DNA from: Bradyrhizobium barranii subsp. barranii
Lineage (GTDB): Bacteria > Pseudomonadota > Alphaproteobacteria > Rhizobiales > Xanthobacteraceae
Direction of reading: 5' to 3'
Assembly: GCF_017565645.3 (NCBI RefSeq)
Contig: NZ_CP086136.1
Location: 10,089,501-10,153,500, forward strand
DNA: 64,000 nt
Positions 26,245 to 36,004 of the stretch are shown piece after piece. The notes below the pieces were generated by a model that did no database searches, was not told the origin of the DNA, and saw nothing but the letters and a program-made list of their open reading frames with translations. Within the stretch, counting starts at the first letter, position 1. The number at the start of each line of letters is the position of its first letter. The position numbers and the translations under genes are program-made.

Positions 26245-27204
26245 ATGGACGAGACCTTAACCCCAGCTTCGAAACGTCGGCCCCGTTTCCGCCGCTCGTC
26301 AGAACCCGTTCTCTTTCGCATCACTGACGGTGACGCGCTTATCCTGCAGCAACTAGCTCGCTATCGCTTCTTGCGATCCACTCACATTGCAGCGCTGGTT
26401 GGGCGCTCACTGGATCGCGCTAACGATCGACTATGCCGCCTATATCATGCTGGATATGTGGATAGGCCGCGGGCGCAGCTCGACTACTACCCCACGTCCG
26501 GATCGACACCTATGGTCTACGCCCTTGGTGACCTCGGTATACAATTTCTTGCCGAGCGAGGAATGGAGTTCGCAAATCTCGAGTGGAGCCGGAAAAACCG
26601 GGAAGCGGGCCGGCCGTTCATTCAGCATCAGCTGGAGGTCGTCGACTTTCACGTCGCCCTGGAACAGTCCACGCGTCGTCGGAATGACGTAAGGCTGCTT
26701 CATCCCGAGGAGATTATCACGAGTTCACCTGAGAGCACCCGCAAGAAGCGAAATCCGTTCGCGCTGCGGGGCAGCATCTCGCGCGACGGGAGTTCGCTCG
26801 ATATCGGCGTGATTCCCGACCTTGTGTTCGGCCTGATGTTTCCGGACGGGTCCCGCCGCTGCTTTATGGTAGAGATCGACCGTGGCATCATGCCCATCAC
26901 GCGAGCAGATGTCACCCAATCCGGCTTTGAGCGAAAGATGCGCGCGTATCTCGCCGCTTATGCCGAGGGGCGACATATGCAGCAATTCGGTTGGAAGACA
27001 TTCCGCGTACTCGTTGTGACAACCGATCAACAGCGCCTTCAATCCATGCTCGGAGCACTGCAACGGCTTAAGGCGGAAGATCCGGGCCCGACTTTGTTCT
27101 TCTTCGCGTTGCGGGACGAGCTGCGCGTCGAAGGTCCGATCGAACAGGTATGGCGCGATGGATTGGAGAAGAATACGAGATTGACACCAGGCCCACGCGC
27201 ATGA
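26245..27204 (+). CDS. Replication-relaxation family protein
   Basis: A protein of about 319 aa matching the replication-relaxation family (PF13814), typical of conjugative plasmids and ICEs. Residues 15-80 carry a winged HTH (ITDGDALILQQLARYRFLRSTHIAALVGRSLDRANDRLCRLYHAGYVDRP). The C-terminal half has a nuclease-like alpha/beta region (GVIPDLVFGLMFPDGSRRCFMVEIDRG with D and E residues). The start is uncertain: the frame is open to ATGs at 26215 and 26170, the latter with GGAAG upstream. It probably acts in initiation or nicking of element DNA. The module B counterpart would be beyond the window. Confidence 0.7.
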   Translation: MDETLTPASKRRPRFRRSSEPVLFRITDGDALILQQLARYRFLRSTHIAALVGRSLDRANDRLCRLYHAGYVDRPRAQLDYYPTSGSTPMVYALGDLGIQFLAERGMEFANLEWSRKNREAGRPFIQHQLEVVDFHVALEQSTRRRNDVRLLHPEEIITSSPESTRKKRNPFALRGSISRDGSSLDIGVIPDLVFGLMFPDGSRRCFMVEIDRGIMPITRADVTQSGFERKMRAYLAAYAEGRHMQQFGWKTFRVLVVTTDQQRLQSMLGALQRLKAEDPGPTLFFFALRDELRVEGPIEQVWRDGLEKNTRLTPGPRA

Positions 27205-27966
27205 GGCGAACTGCGCGCAATTTGCGCTTCCGAAAAGAGTGAGCTCAAGAAAGACCTCGACAGCCTTATAATTGGCCTCGTACTTAGGCACCCTGTTGAG
27301 CATAGCTGGTACTTATGTTTAAAGCGCAAGCAGCAGCAGCGACCAAGAGCACAAGAACTCCTCTGCGCATGATTCGCCTCCGATTCAAAAACGACTTTGC
27401 CGCACAACTTGGTTATTCGAAATTTTGAGCAAGCAAGGGATACCAGGAATCTTCCCCGGTATTGCGGGTCAACCTTCGCGTTAGTAGGGATGCCGATCAA
27501 CACCTAAAATTAGTGGTGGGAGGAATTGTCTCCGCTCGGGCCCTCAGAGACTGCCACGTTTCGCTTAAGCCGGACACGGGCCGTAGCGGCGAGGGACGCC
27601 GTTGATGCTGCAACTTGGATCATCCAAGACCTCCCGGTGCCGCCGCAGTTGGCAAGAAATCCTCCCGATCTACTTGCGCGCCAGATCTCTGAAGATGTCT
27701 TGCGAGGGGCCGCCATAGAGTACCTCGACAACCCATCTCGCTGACCTGTCCTCGCCGCCTTTGGACTGACGGGCTTTCTCGCTGAGTCCTATGTCGCTCA
27801 GTGCCATACCTCGCCATATCCCCATCTTGAGATCGGACTTCTTTGCCAAACTCGGCAATCCGGTGGGCGCGGCCCGCTTCTAAGTCATGACCAAGTCGCT
27901 GACGCCAACGCCGGTCCTGGACTTACGGCTTTTCCGCTTCTCTGGCTGCAGGTCCAAACAACCCAA
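27205..27966. other. Non-coding/unassigned stretch after module A
   Basis: I see no convincing gene. A 72-codon frame at 27526-27744 and its antisense twin have no recognisable domain and poor start signals. Similarity to module B stops somewhere before here, so this may be a junction with unrelated DNA. Confidence 0.4.
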
Positions 27967-28608
27967 TTGACCCAGAGGCCCAGGCCTGCAGCCAGCCAGC
28001 AAAGCTTCCTGCGCATACATTGCGGATATCGGCTTGCACGCGTTATCAAAAAGACCTCTGCTGATCGTGCGGAAGCCTTTCGAGCTGTGGGCCTCCGCGA
28101 ACGCCATCGTATTCCCGCCGGAGCGCCTTTGCCTTTTTCGGAGGAAATTTCGAGGCAAGAACAGGTGGTGTTTGAAGCTAGGAAATCGGACTTTGAAGGG
28201 GTTCTGCCCGGGTCAATGGTCAGCCACGTCTTCGTATATCGCCGGCCGCAGTGCGGTTTCACCCGCCTCGAAAAGCAGGTCCTAGAGCGTGCCGCGGATC
28301 ATCTGACCGACGAGGAATTTTCTTCAGCACTTGGGATCAAACCCGGAGCCGTTGCGCCGCGTTGGCGATCCATTTACGCGCGCGTCGCGGAGCATGTGCC
28401 CTCTTGGCTCGACGCTGGGGCGAGCGTCGGAAGTGCGGCCCGCGGAAAGGAAAGGCGGCAGCGAGTTATCGCGTTCGTTACTGAACACCCGGAAGCACTT
28501 CGGCCATATCATGCGGGGCAGGCCAACTCTTGCACGCATTTGACATTGCGTGTGCGTGCGCTACAATACACCCGCAAGTCGTATCGGCAGAATTGCTTTG
28601 CCTCGTGA
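27967..28608 (+). CDS. Probable HTH regulator, possibly N-terminally truncated
   Basis: A frame of up to 213 aa. Its C-terminal half (LEKQVLERAADHLTDEEFSSALGIKPGAVAPRWRSIYARVAEHVPSW, then RGKERRQRVIAFVTEHPEALRPY) resembles the LuxR-like HTH and tail of a regulator family common in Bradyrhizobium. The first 100 residues are not recognisable and no good ribosome site is seen. The usual N-terminal sensory region may be missing. The real start is unknown. Confidence 0.4.
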   Translation: MTQRPRPAASQQSFLRIHCGYRLARVIKKTSADRAEAFRAVGLRERHRIPAGAPLPFSEEISRQEQVVFEARKSDFEGVLPGSMVSHVFVYRRPQCGFTRLEKQVLERAADHLTDEEFSSALGIKPGAVAPRWRSIYARVAEHVPSWLDAGASVGSAARGKERRQRVIAFVTEHPEALRPYHAGQANSCTHLTLRVRALQYTRKSYRQNCFAS

Positions 28609-28664
28609 GACGAACGTCGGCCCTGAAATTGTTCGGGACGACGTGACGTCTCAGGAGGTTCAAT

Positions 28665-28964
28665 ATGCCAGACGTGAATGAAGAATTGCGTCCAGCACGC
28701 CGAGCAATTCGAGCGCTGGGGATGTACAGTGATCTCTCTAAAAGTGAACGCGGAAGGCTCATTGAGATAATCACTGAAAGCACGAATCCCGGGGACTCGT
28801 TCGACGGACTCATTCAAGCGAACAGTCTCAGCCCGGAAGAGAGAGAAAAGCTCGTGAGGGCAGCAAGCAAGAATCCCTGGACAGCATTTGACGCGTTGCA
28901 CTTCCTTAAGGGGTTGACGCCTCATGAGAGGGACATTCTGCGCGCTGCCGCAAATAACATTTAG
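28665..28964 (+). CDS. Hypothetical 99-aa helical protein
   Basis: AGGAGGTTCAAT directly before the ATG makes expression likely. The protein is soluble, helical and charged. It has two similar segments, SKSERGRLIEII and SPEEREKLVRAASK, then TPHERDILRAAANN, spaced like a short internal repeat. I recognise no family. The DNA is visibly more AT-rich than the flanking chromosome. A strong terminator follows and then a membrane-protein gene. Confidence 0.65.
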   Translation: MPDVNEELRPARRAIRALGMYSDLSKSERGRLIEIITESTNPGDSFDGLIQANSLSPEEREKLVRAASKNPWTAFDALHFLKGLTPHERDILRAAANNI

Positions 28965-28973
28965 TGTGAACTC

Positions 28974-29000
28974 AAAGGCCGACACCGTCGGCCTTTATAT
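28974..29000 (+). terminator. Strong terminator between the two small genes
   Basis: AAAGGCCGAC-acc-GTCGGCCTTT is a perfect 10-bp stem followed by ATATTT, 10 bp after the 99-aa gene. The next gene's ribosome site (GGGAGAA) begins immediately after it. Read-through would therefore be limited. Confidence 0.85.
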
Positions 29001-29015
29001 TTGGGAGAATTGGCC

Positions 29016-29645
29016 GTGAGTGATACCAGTTCCAGACTCAATACTGTTTCAGCAGATGCCCGTTATCTTGCTGCTTGGAGCGAAGTGAACACCAGAATTG
29101 CTCAGAGGCAGAATGCCTTTTATATCTTTCTGACGATTTCTCTCCTCGTCATCGCATTCAGTTTCTCAAAGGATGGGACCGAGGAACTGCGCACTAGGGC
29201 ACTCGTGTTACTCGCTGTGCCGCTAACTGGTCTTGCTATGGCCCTGCTCAATGATAAGCATGATCAGACCATCTCTTTGTTGCGATCTTTCTTGCGTGAG
29301 TGTGAGAAGCTAGGTGTGACAGAGGAAACTTTGCATCTGGGTAACATCAGCTACAACCTTAACGTGCATTTTGCGGATCCTGCCGCAGAGTTTCGTCGTC
29401 ATCATAACAAAGCGTTTGTGATCGCAATCGCTCTAATAAGCATGGTCGCGTTTCTCATACTTGTGTCAAAGAACTCAAGCGCAATTGTTTCTCTGGATTT
29501 GCTATCGTTCGCAGTGACGTACGTGATCGGCTACGTTGCACTTACAACCGCTGCCATGTATGTAGTGTGGAAGCCTGTTCAGTATGATGAAATAACACCG
29601 ATTGAACGGCAACAGAACAGGTTCAAGGCGGCGACCGATCGATAA
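29016..29645 (+). CDS. Four-helix membrane protein of unknown function
   Basis: A 209-aa protein with a GTG start at 29016, GGGAGAA upstream. Membrane segments pair at about residues 35-55 (FYIFLTISLLVIAFSF) and 65-85 (ALVLLAVPLTGLAMALL), then about 140-160 (AFVIAIALISMVAFLIL) and 170-195 (LLSFAVTYVIGYVALTTAAMYVVW). A cytoplasmic helical linker of about 55 aa separates the pairs. Two hairpins around a soluble linker recall small membrane effectors of defence or toxin systems, but no family match is claimed. The region is AT-rich and looks acquired. Confidence 0.6.
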   Translation: MSDTSSRLNTVSADARYLAAWSEVNTRIAQRQNAFYIFLTISLLVIAFSFSKDGTEELRTRALVLLAVPLTGLAMALLNDKHDQTISLLRSFLRECEKLGVTEETLHLGNISYNLNVHFADPAAEFRRHHNKAFVIAIALISMVAFLILVSKNSSAIVSLDLLSFAVTYVIGYVALTTAAMYVVWKPVQYDEITPIERQQNRFKAATDR

Positions 29646-29672
29646 CGAAGCGCGGGTCGATATAGTCGGCCG

Positions 29673-29822
29673 TTAAGAAGCCCAACTGACTGCCGGCATG
29701 GCGGCGAATGGCTGCCATAGGGCGAGCAGGATTGGGCGCAGCAGAGCTCTCAGCCAGGCGAGGACGCGGCGGAGATTGTGGCCGATGGCGGAGAGGATGA
29801 CGTTTGCAGCGTCGCGCACGGC
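29673..29822 (-). pseudogene. IS5-family transposase, C-terminal fragment
   Basis: About 50 codons remain: D-A-A-N-V-I-L-S-A-I-G-H-N-L-R-R-V-L-A-W and on to the stop at 29673. This is the C-terminus of IS5/IS1182-like transposases common in rhizobia. The upstream portion is missing. Confidence 0.7.
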
Positions 29823-29965
29823 CTACGAGATGGCAGCGGGACCAGGACAACCGTCTGCCGCCTTCTGGCAAGGCTGGGCCATGAAGGCGTTGCCGCTCGG
29901 TCGCGATCCGTTGGAGCGCCTCGATATCGATGCCCTCCAAAGCATCCAAACTGCGCCTAAACAGT

Positions 29966-30520
29966 GCCAAGCTCCGTCAGGCCGCCACCATCGAGAATGT
30001 CGACTATCGGACCGCTTGCGGTCTCGACCGCTCCCTCTTTCAGAGCCTCACCACCTGCCAATGAATCCGCGAGCACAACCATCTCGTCATCGGTCCGACC
30101 GGCACTGGCAAGTCTTTGCTGGCTTGCGCGCTCGGCAACAGGGCCTGCCGCGATGGCTTCTCGCCCCCCCCTACGAGCGCGTGCCCCGCTTGTTCGCCGA
30201 TCTCGCCCAGGCGCGTGGCGAAGGTCGTCTCGCTCGGCTGATCGCGGCGCTGGAGCGCGTCACTCTACTCATCTTGGACGACCGGGGACGAAGCGCTCAC
30301 TGCCGACCAGCGCCGTGATCTACTCGAGGTCGTCGATGATCGTTACGACAAAGGATCATTGTTGATCACAAGTCAGCTCCCCGTGTCGCAATGGCATGAC
30401 GTGATTGCCGATCCCTCGCTCGGAGACGCCATATTGGACCGCATCATTCACAACGCCCACCGCATCGAGCTCAAGGGTGATAGCCTGCGTCGTCGGGCCG
30501 ACGATAGGACAACAGCTTGA
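29966..30520 (+). pseudogene. IstB-like ATPase (IS21 family), degraded
   Basis: The IstB helper ATPase of an IS21 element. The N-part ATIENVDYRTACGLDRSLFQSL meets TGA at 30062, where the family has Trp (C-Q-W-I-R). The frame resumes with Walker A GPTGTGKSLLACALGNRACRDG. It then shifts (VPRLFADLAQARGEGRLARL, LLILDD) and shifts again into the C-terminus DQRRDLLEVVDDRYDKGSLLITSQLPVSQWHDVI. At least one nonsense change and two frameshifts make it non-functional. Confidence 0.85.
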
Positions 30521-30535
30521 ATACCGCGCGCCCGA

Positions 30536-30813
30536 TCGCCCCAGAGCTCTCAGGCTGTTTGTCGCGCGAAGAGTGGTCGACATCGGACGACCTTGGCTTC
30601 GATTTCTCGGTTGGTGGCGTGAACCGACCGTTGTGTTCCGGTACCACAACCAACTCGACCGGTATGTGACATGGATGCGCGATGAGCGCGGATTCTCGCC
30701 ATCGACGGTGGAGCAATGGAGCCGGATGATCGGCAGCTTGCTGCGCTGGTGCGACCAGACCAACCGGCAACTCAGGGAGCTTCAGCCCGAGGACATCGAC
30801 GCCTATTTCGTCG
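30536..30813 (+). pseudogene. Tyrosine recombinase, N-terminal fragment
   Basis: About 93 codons of a SAM-like core-binding domain: YHNQLDRYVTWMRDERGFSPSTVEQWSRMIGSLLRWC, then LRELQPEDIDAYF. This is the N-terminal region of the three-gene tandem recombinase clusters found on rhizobial elements. The catalytic domain is gone; IS21 remnants follow. Confidence 0.7.
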
Positions 30814-30847
30814 CCCCGTCGACGGGACGATGGTCCCGCGTTTCGGT

Positions 30848-30965
30848 GGCCCACACGCACCGCAGCGCGGCGACAACCAGCATCGGTTGAGGTACTTGTT
30901 AACCGTGCCCTGGGCCAGGCCGAGGCTCCGGGCAACCGCGTGCTGCGATATTGTCATTCGGCCCT
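30848..30965 (-). pseudogene. IstA transposase (IS21 family), N-terminal HTH fragment
   Basis: About 39 codons reading G-R-M-T-I-S-Q-H-A-V-A-R-S-L-G-L-A-Q-G-T then VNKYLNR, the IstA N-terminal HTH. It is opposite in strand to the istB remnant, so the IS21 debris is rearranged. Confidence 0.6.
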
Positions 30966-31418
30966 TTAATTGCAGTTTGTTGTCAAGCTTACATTTCTGA
31001 ACTCGCCCACGGCTCGGTGGTAGTGCTCGCGCCGTCGGAGCTGGTCCGGTTGCGGAGACGGCGCGGGCGCGGCTTACTTGCCTGTCGGCCAGGCATTAGA
31101 TCGCCCGGGTTTTGTGATGTCTTCGCTAGGGTCATGGTCCTTTATATGGACGCCTCCCGCTTGCCAAGGCTCGCTTAGAAGGGATGCCACACAGAATACG
31201 GCTGCGGTTTTATATCCGGCCTGTTTGTGCAGGTGGGATACCTGCTGGCCCTGATGGAATTCGCTGATCCACGCCTCATTTTCCGAGAGGGCTCGAAGCC
31301 CAAAGGACCATTCAGGTTTAGTGGATCACGGTCCGACCTGTTTGCCATCACTCTTCACGGGACTTACGCAACCTCAGAAGATCCACCCTTTCGCTGGCTG
31401 AATTGCGGGGCGAACGAC
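30966..31418. other. Gene-free stretch between IS remnants
   Basis: No credible gene. It contains GGGACTTACGCAACCTC at about 31360, a 17-mer found again near 52496. It is probably leftover transposon flank. Confidence 0.4.
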
Positions 31419-32444
31419 CTACGCCGGCGAGCTGTTGTGTTCACGCTGGTACAGCTGGCCATGGGCCAGAAGCGCCCATAGCGTACGCGCAGTCTTGTTT
31501 GCCATCGCCACGATGGCCACATTGATCGGTCGGCGCTTGACCAGTTTCACAATCCACTCTGGAGGTGATTTGCTGTGTGTTAGCACGGACCGCGCGCCAT
31601 GGATCAACAGCGTGCGTAAGTAAGTGTCGCCGCGCTTGCTGATGCCGAGCAACTTCACACGCCCACCCGTGCCGGTCTGACAAGGCACCAGCCCCAGCCA
31701 TGCGGCAAACTCGCGCCCAGACTTGAACGTTTTGGCATCACCGACCGCCGCAACCACTGCCGTGGCCGTCAGCAGACCGACGCCCGGAACCTCCGCCAGC
31801 CGCCGGCAGGCATCGTCCTGTCTGTACCAATCACGTAGTCGGCGCTCGATCTCGACAACCTCTTCATCGAGCCGACCGATCCGCGCGAATTGTTCGCGCA
31901 GCGTATCGACCAATACGGCGGGTAATCGATCCGCCAAGTTGGCGAGGATGCCCGGTAGACGCCTGGCAATGCCACTGCGTCCTAGCGGCATGACCTCGCC
32001 GTACTCAGTCAATAGGCCACGCAGCGCGTTGATCTGCGCGGTGCGAAACTTTACTAGCTGCTGCCGTATCCGGTGCATCGCGAGCACCGCCTGTTGTGCT
32101 TCTGTCTTGATCGCTGCCGTCCTGACGCCTGGCTGCTGCACCGCCATCCAAATTGCCCGAGCGTCAGCCATGTCATTTTTGTTGCCGGAGACAAACGCCT
32201 TGACCTGCAGAGCGGGCAGTAGTCTTACCTCGTGGCCCAATGCGACCAACTTTCGTGCCCAATGCTGCGCGCCGCCACAGGCCTCCATACCGATTAGGCA
32301 TGTCGGACGATTCGCGAAGTGTGCCAGAAATGTCTTGCGCTTGAGTCGGACGCTGGTGATTTCGCCAGTCTCTTTGCTGACCTCGTGCAACTGGAAAACA
32401 TGCTTGGCTATATCTACGCCAACGACCGCTCGAATATCTTTCAT
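31419..32444 (-). CDS. IS110-family transposase, intact
   Basis: A 341-aa IS110 transposase. The N-terminal RuvC-like DEDD domain begins VVGVDIAKHVFQLHEV, with GMEACGGAQHWARKL and NKNDMADARAIW supplying acidic residues. The C-terminal Transposase_20 domain has RLAEVPGVGLLTATAVVAAVGDAKTFKSGREFAAWLGLVP. The start is the ATG at 32444; the frame is open to 32486. No lesion is seen. Confidence 0.9.
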   Translation of the reverse strand: MKDIRAVVGVDIAKHVFQLHEVSKETGEITSVRLKRKTFLAHFANRPTCLIGMEACGGAQHWARKLVALGHEVRLLPALQVKAFVSGNKNDMADARAIWMAVQQPGVRTAAIKTEAQQAVLAMHRIRQQLVKFRTAQINALRGLLTEYGEVMPLGRSGIARRLPGILANLADRLPAVLVDTLREQFARIGRLDEEVVEIERRLRDWYRQDDACRRLAEVPGVGLLTATAVVAAVGDAKTFKSGREFAAWLGLVPCQTGTGGRVKLLGISKRGDTYLRTLLIHGARSVLTHSKSPPEWIVKLVKRRPINVAIVAMANKTARTLWALLAHGQLYQREHNSSPA

Positions 32445-32730
32445 GCTCGGTCTCCTATTTTGCTGCAAGCGCGCTGACCCAGGCATCTTTGATCCTCCCT
32501 GCCGGGTGGCACGCTCTCTTGACGCTCCTACCGATTTGGGAGGGAGGCGTCCATTTCATTTTCCGAGTTCGCAAAACGCGCCTCATGATGATGTCCGGAT
32601 CGGGTGCCTCAACGTGTGCAGCGGAGCGCGGGCCAGCCGCCACCAGCCGATTGACCGAGGTCACCACGACTACCGTCCCAGCGGGACATCGCCAGCCCGG
32701 CGGACCGGACCAGTAACTTGCGAGCAAATA

Positions 32731-33685
32731 TCAGATTGGCTTCGGCTGGCCCCAGTCGAACGATGTGCCATCGACCCAGATGCAGTGGAGAATCACGGCG
32801 ATTTTTCGGGCGATGGCGACCTTTGCCTCCTCATGCCGATCCGCTTGGCGAGCTTCATGCCCCAGGCCTTGAGGGAAGACCACTTTTTGGTTCGATATAG
32901 TAAGGACAGTGGCGGCCTCGAACAAGTAAGTTCGGAGAAGCCGGTCGCCCCATCGAGATATCTTTCCGTTGGTGTCCGTTTCGCCGGACTGGCTGCGCCG
33001 CGGCGTAAGGCCGAGGTAGACGCCGACTGTCGAAGCCGATCGGAAGCGCGAGGGGTCATCGATCGTGTGGCGGAACGTTAGGGCCGTCACGACGCCGACA
33101 CCTGGGACCGTCATCAGGCGACGCGTCGTCTCGTCCAGCTTTGCCAACCGGCGGACCTCGTTGTCGAACTTACCCTGTTGTTGACAGACGTTCTCATGGA
33201 TCGAGAGCAGCGGCGATATCACGCTGAGAAGTAAATGATCAACGCCCAAGAGTTCGCTGACCTGGTCGCGGAACTGTTGGCCGATCGCGCGAGGGAATAG
33301 TAATCCACATTCCTTGATCAAGCTGCGGACCTGGTTCTCGATGTCTCGGCGCATGGACACTAGCCGAGATCTGGCGACGAGGATCGCTCGGATCTTCTGG
33401 CTTTCCTCGCTTTTGACTTTGACCTCTCGATACCATCCAACCCGCACCAGTTCGGCAAGGCCTCGTGCATCATTTTGATCGCTCTTGTTCATACGGACCG
33501 ACAAAGCTGCGTGCGCATGCCGAGCGTCGATGCAGACCACCGGAAGCTCAACCCTGCGGAGTTCATGCCATAGCCAACTCGCCATCGCCCCGGTCTCAAA
33601 GCCGATACGCTCGGCATGAGCGCGCATGTTTGCGAAGCAGGTCAGTCAAGGCACCAGGATTAAGAGGCCGACCGGAAACTAAAGT
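32731..33685 (-). pseudogene. IS110/IS1111-type transposase, 5'-truncated and frameshifted
   Basis: A continuous 298-aa C-terminal portion runs from 33627 ([45 protein letters not shown]). Upstream, the expected [17 protein letters not shown] sits in another frame to about 33685, so a frameshift lies near 33620. The first catalytic Asp segment is missing where the IS5-type element begins. Non-functional. Confidence 0.8.
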
Positions 33686-33742
33686 TGGGTGATTTCAGCA
33701 GGTTGTGATTCTTCGAGGTGTTCGAAGCCATCGGAGAAGCAG

Positions 33743-34582
33743 ATGACCTGGACCGAAATCACCCGCTGTCAGCATGACAGACGAGAGCTCCGCTATGCAA
33801 GCGATTGTACGGATGCGGAATGGGCCTTGATCGAGCTTTTGATGCCAAGGCCGAGCAAGGTCGGTCGCCCGCGCAAGACCTGCATGCGATCGGTATGGGA
33901 TGCGATCCAGTACATTGCGACGACTGGATGCCAATGGGCGCTTCTGCCGAAGGATTTTCCTCCCTTCACGACGGTCCAGTACTATTTTTATGGCTTGCGC
34001 GACAGCGAGGCGTTGGATTTGATCAATGAAGCCTTGGTTGAAATCGCGCGTGGACTTGCTGGACGGGAGCCGCAACCAACGGCGGCGATCATCGACAGTC
34101 AATCAGTCAAGACGACCGAGAGCGGAGGGCCGCGCGGCTTTGATGCGGGCAAGAAGATCAAAGGTAGCAAGCGCCACATCGTCACCGATACACAAGGAAA
34201 TTTGCTGAGCGCCATCGTGCACCCGGCCAATGTTCAGGATCGGGACGGTGCCCCGGCCGTCGTCACTTTGGCGTGTGCGAGTTACCCGACTATTGCACAC
34301 TTGTTTGCTGACGGCGGCTACGCCGGAGAAAAGCTTGAACACGCACTCCGGAAAATCGACGGGCCCACGATTGAAATTGTCAAACGCCCGGATGACGCAA
34401 AAGGCTTCGTTATTGTTGCCCGACGCTGGGTCGTCGAACGCACCTTGGCATGGCTCAACCGCTGCCGACGTCTCGCCAAGGATTGGGAGGCTTCCGTCAC
34501 CTCGGCTGAAGCATGGCTCCTTGTCGCATCAACCCGACAGCTGCTGCGCCGCATCGCCAGATCGGCCAACGTTAAGTCATGA
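33743..34582 (+). CDS. IS5-family transposase
   Basis: A 279-aa DDE transposase of the IS5 (IS427-like) group. RYASDCTDAEWALIELLMP is the DUF4096-like N-terminus. Catalytic D residues are in AAIIDSQSVKTTE and HLFADGGYAGEK, and E is in VVERTLAWLNRCRRLAKDWE. Single-frame and complete from the ATG at 33743. It abuts the truncated IS110 gene, so its insertion may have caused that truncation. Confidence 0.88.
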   Translation: MTWTEITRCQHDRRELRYASDCTDAEWALIELLMPRPSKVGRPRKTCMRSVWDAIQYIATTGCQWALLPKDFPPFTTVQYYFYGLRDSEALDLINEALVEIARGLAGREPQPTAAIIDSQSVKTTESGGPRGFDAGKKIKGSKRHIVTDTQGNLLSAIVHPANVQDRDGAPAVVTLACASYPTIAHLFADGGYAGEKLEHALRKIDGPTIEIVKRPDDAKGFVIVARRWVVERTLAWLNRCRRLAKDWEASVTSAEAWLLVASTRQLLRRIARSANVKS

Positions 34583-34708
34583 ATTTTGAGTCAGATGGGG
34601 TATTCGGCCTGTTGCTGAGCCCCGCGTTAGCAGGGTGCTGCGCTTCAGGTTGATGATAAACGTGGTCTGTTTTCGAACAGCCACAAGCATCAGACGGAGA
34701 AGCGCAGC

Positions 34709-35746
34709 ATGAAACATTACGCTGGACTGGACGTGTCGGTCAAAGAGACGTCCCTGTGCATTGTCGACGAAACGGGCCGCATTTGCCGGGAAGCGAAGTT
34801 GGTGAGTCACCCGGACGATCTTCTTGCTGCACTCAACGATCCGATTTGGCGGTTTGATCGGATTGGGCTCGAGGCTGGACCGCTGTCGCAATGGCTGTTC
34901 AGCGGGCTGGCGGAGGCTGGCCTGCCGGTAATCTGCATCGAGACGCGACATGCCAAGGCGTTCCTCAAGGCGCAGGTGAACAAGAGCGACCGCAATGATG
35001 CGCGTGGCATTGCGCAGATGATGCGCGTCGGCTTGTTCCGGCCTGTCCACGTCAAGACCCTGATCAGCCAAAAGCGACGGGTCCTGCTTGCCGGTCGCAA
35101 GCTGCTTCAGGAGAAGGCCATTGCCATCGAGAATGACATTCGTGGGCTGTTACGCAACTTCGGCTTGAAGGTCGGAATTGTGGGGGTGATCGGCTTTGAA
35201 CAACGTATCCACGAACTCGTCGGCGGTCAGCCGGAGCTGGCCGAACTCATGGAACCGCTTCTCGTCGCCCGACGCGTTTTACGCGAACAGTTCACACAAC
35301 TGCATCGCAAAGTGCTTCTACTTGCCCGGGAAAGCGAGGTCTGTCGTCGGTTGATGACGATCCCTGGTGTCGGCCCCGTCACGTCGCTGGCCTTTATCAG
35401 CACGATCGACGTTCCCGCCCGCTTCAAGAGTTCGAAAGCCGTCGGGCCGTCCCTTGGATTGACGCCAGTTCTCAACCAGTCCGGCGAAAGCCACCGCATC
35501 GGCCGGATTTCGCTGTGCGGTGATGAAGCCATGCGAGCGCTACTCTATGAGGCCGCACAGGTCATGCTGACGCGGGTGCAGAAATGGTCCTGGCTCAAGG
35601 CGTGGGCCATGCAGATCGCCAAACGACGCGGGCAGCAGAAGGCGATCGTCGCTTTGGCGCGGCGGCTCGCCGTCATCATGCACCGCATGTGGAGCGACGG
35701 AACGGAATTCCGCTGGACACGGGAGGCCACGCCCGCGGCACAATAG
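34709..35746 (+). CDS. IS110-family transposase, intact
   Basis: A 345-aa transposase starting MKHYAGLDVSVKETSLCIVDE. It has NKSDRNDARGIAQMMRVG in the DEDD domain and LMTIPGVGPVTSLAFISTID in the Transposase_20 domain. It is the same subgroup as the truncated copy at 32731, but intact and on the other strand. Confidence 0.9.
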   Translation: MKHYAGLDVSVKETSLCIVDETGRICREAKLVSHPDDLLAALNDPIWRFDRIGLEAGPLSQWLFSGLAEAGLPVICIETRHAKAFLKAQVNKSDRNDARGIAQMMRVGLFRPVHVKTLISQKRRVLLAGRKLLQEKAIAIENDIRGLLRNFGLKVGIVGVIGFEQRIHELVGGQPELAELMEPLLVARRVLREQFTQLHRKVLLLARESEVCRRLMTIPGVGPVTSLAFISTIDVPARFKSSKAVGPSLGLTPVLNQSGESHRIGRISLCGDEAMRALLYEAAQVMLTRVQKWSWLKAWAMQIAKRRGQQKAIVALARRLAVIMHRMWSDGTEFRWTREATPAAQ

Positions 35747-36004
35747 TGCGACGCGCGGTCCACGCACCCGTTGTTTAGCGGGAGGAGGTCCCTCGCGGGA
35801 CGATGGACGAGATGAGTTCGCTTTGGGCTCTTGTACGGTCGCGTCCTTGCGATCAGCACGCGAGTCAGATTGTTCCGTCTCGTTCTACTGATCCCATGCT
35901 GGGAGAGCCATACGGCTGATCCCGAAGAGAAGCACGGCCCCGCGAGCGGTACCGAACCCAAGGAGGCACCCAATCAAGCCCTTGACTAAATCCGGCCGAA
36001 TAGA

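Noticed and set aside
27526..27744. 72-codon ORF after module A
   Set aside because: A TTG start almost touching its ribosome site, no homology, and an equally long antisense frame.
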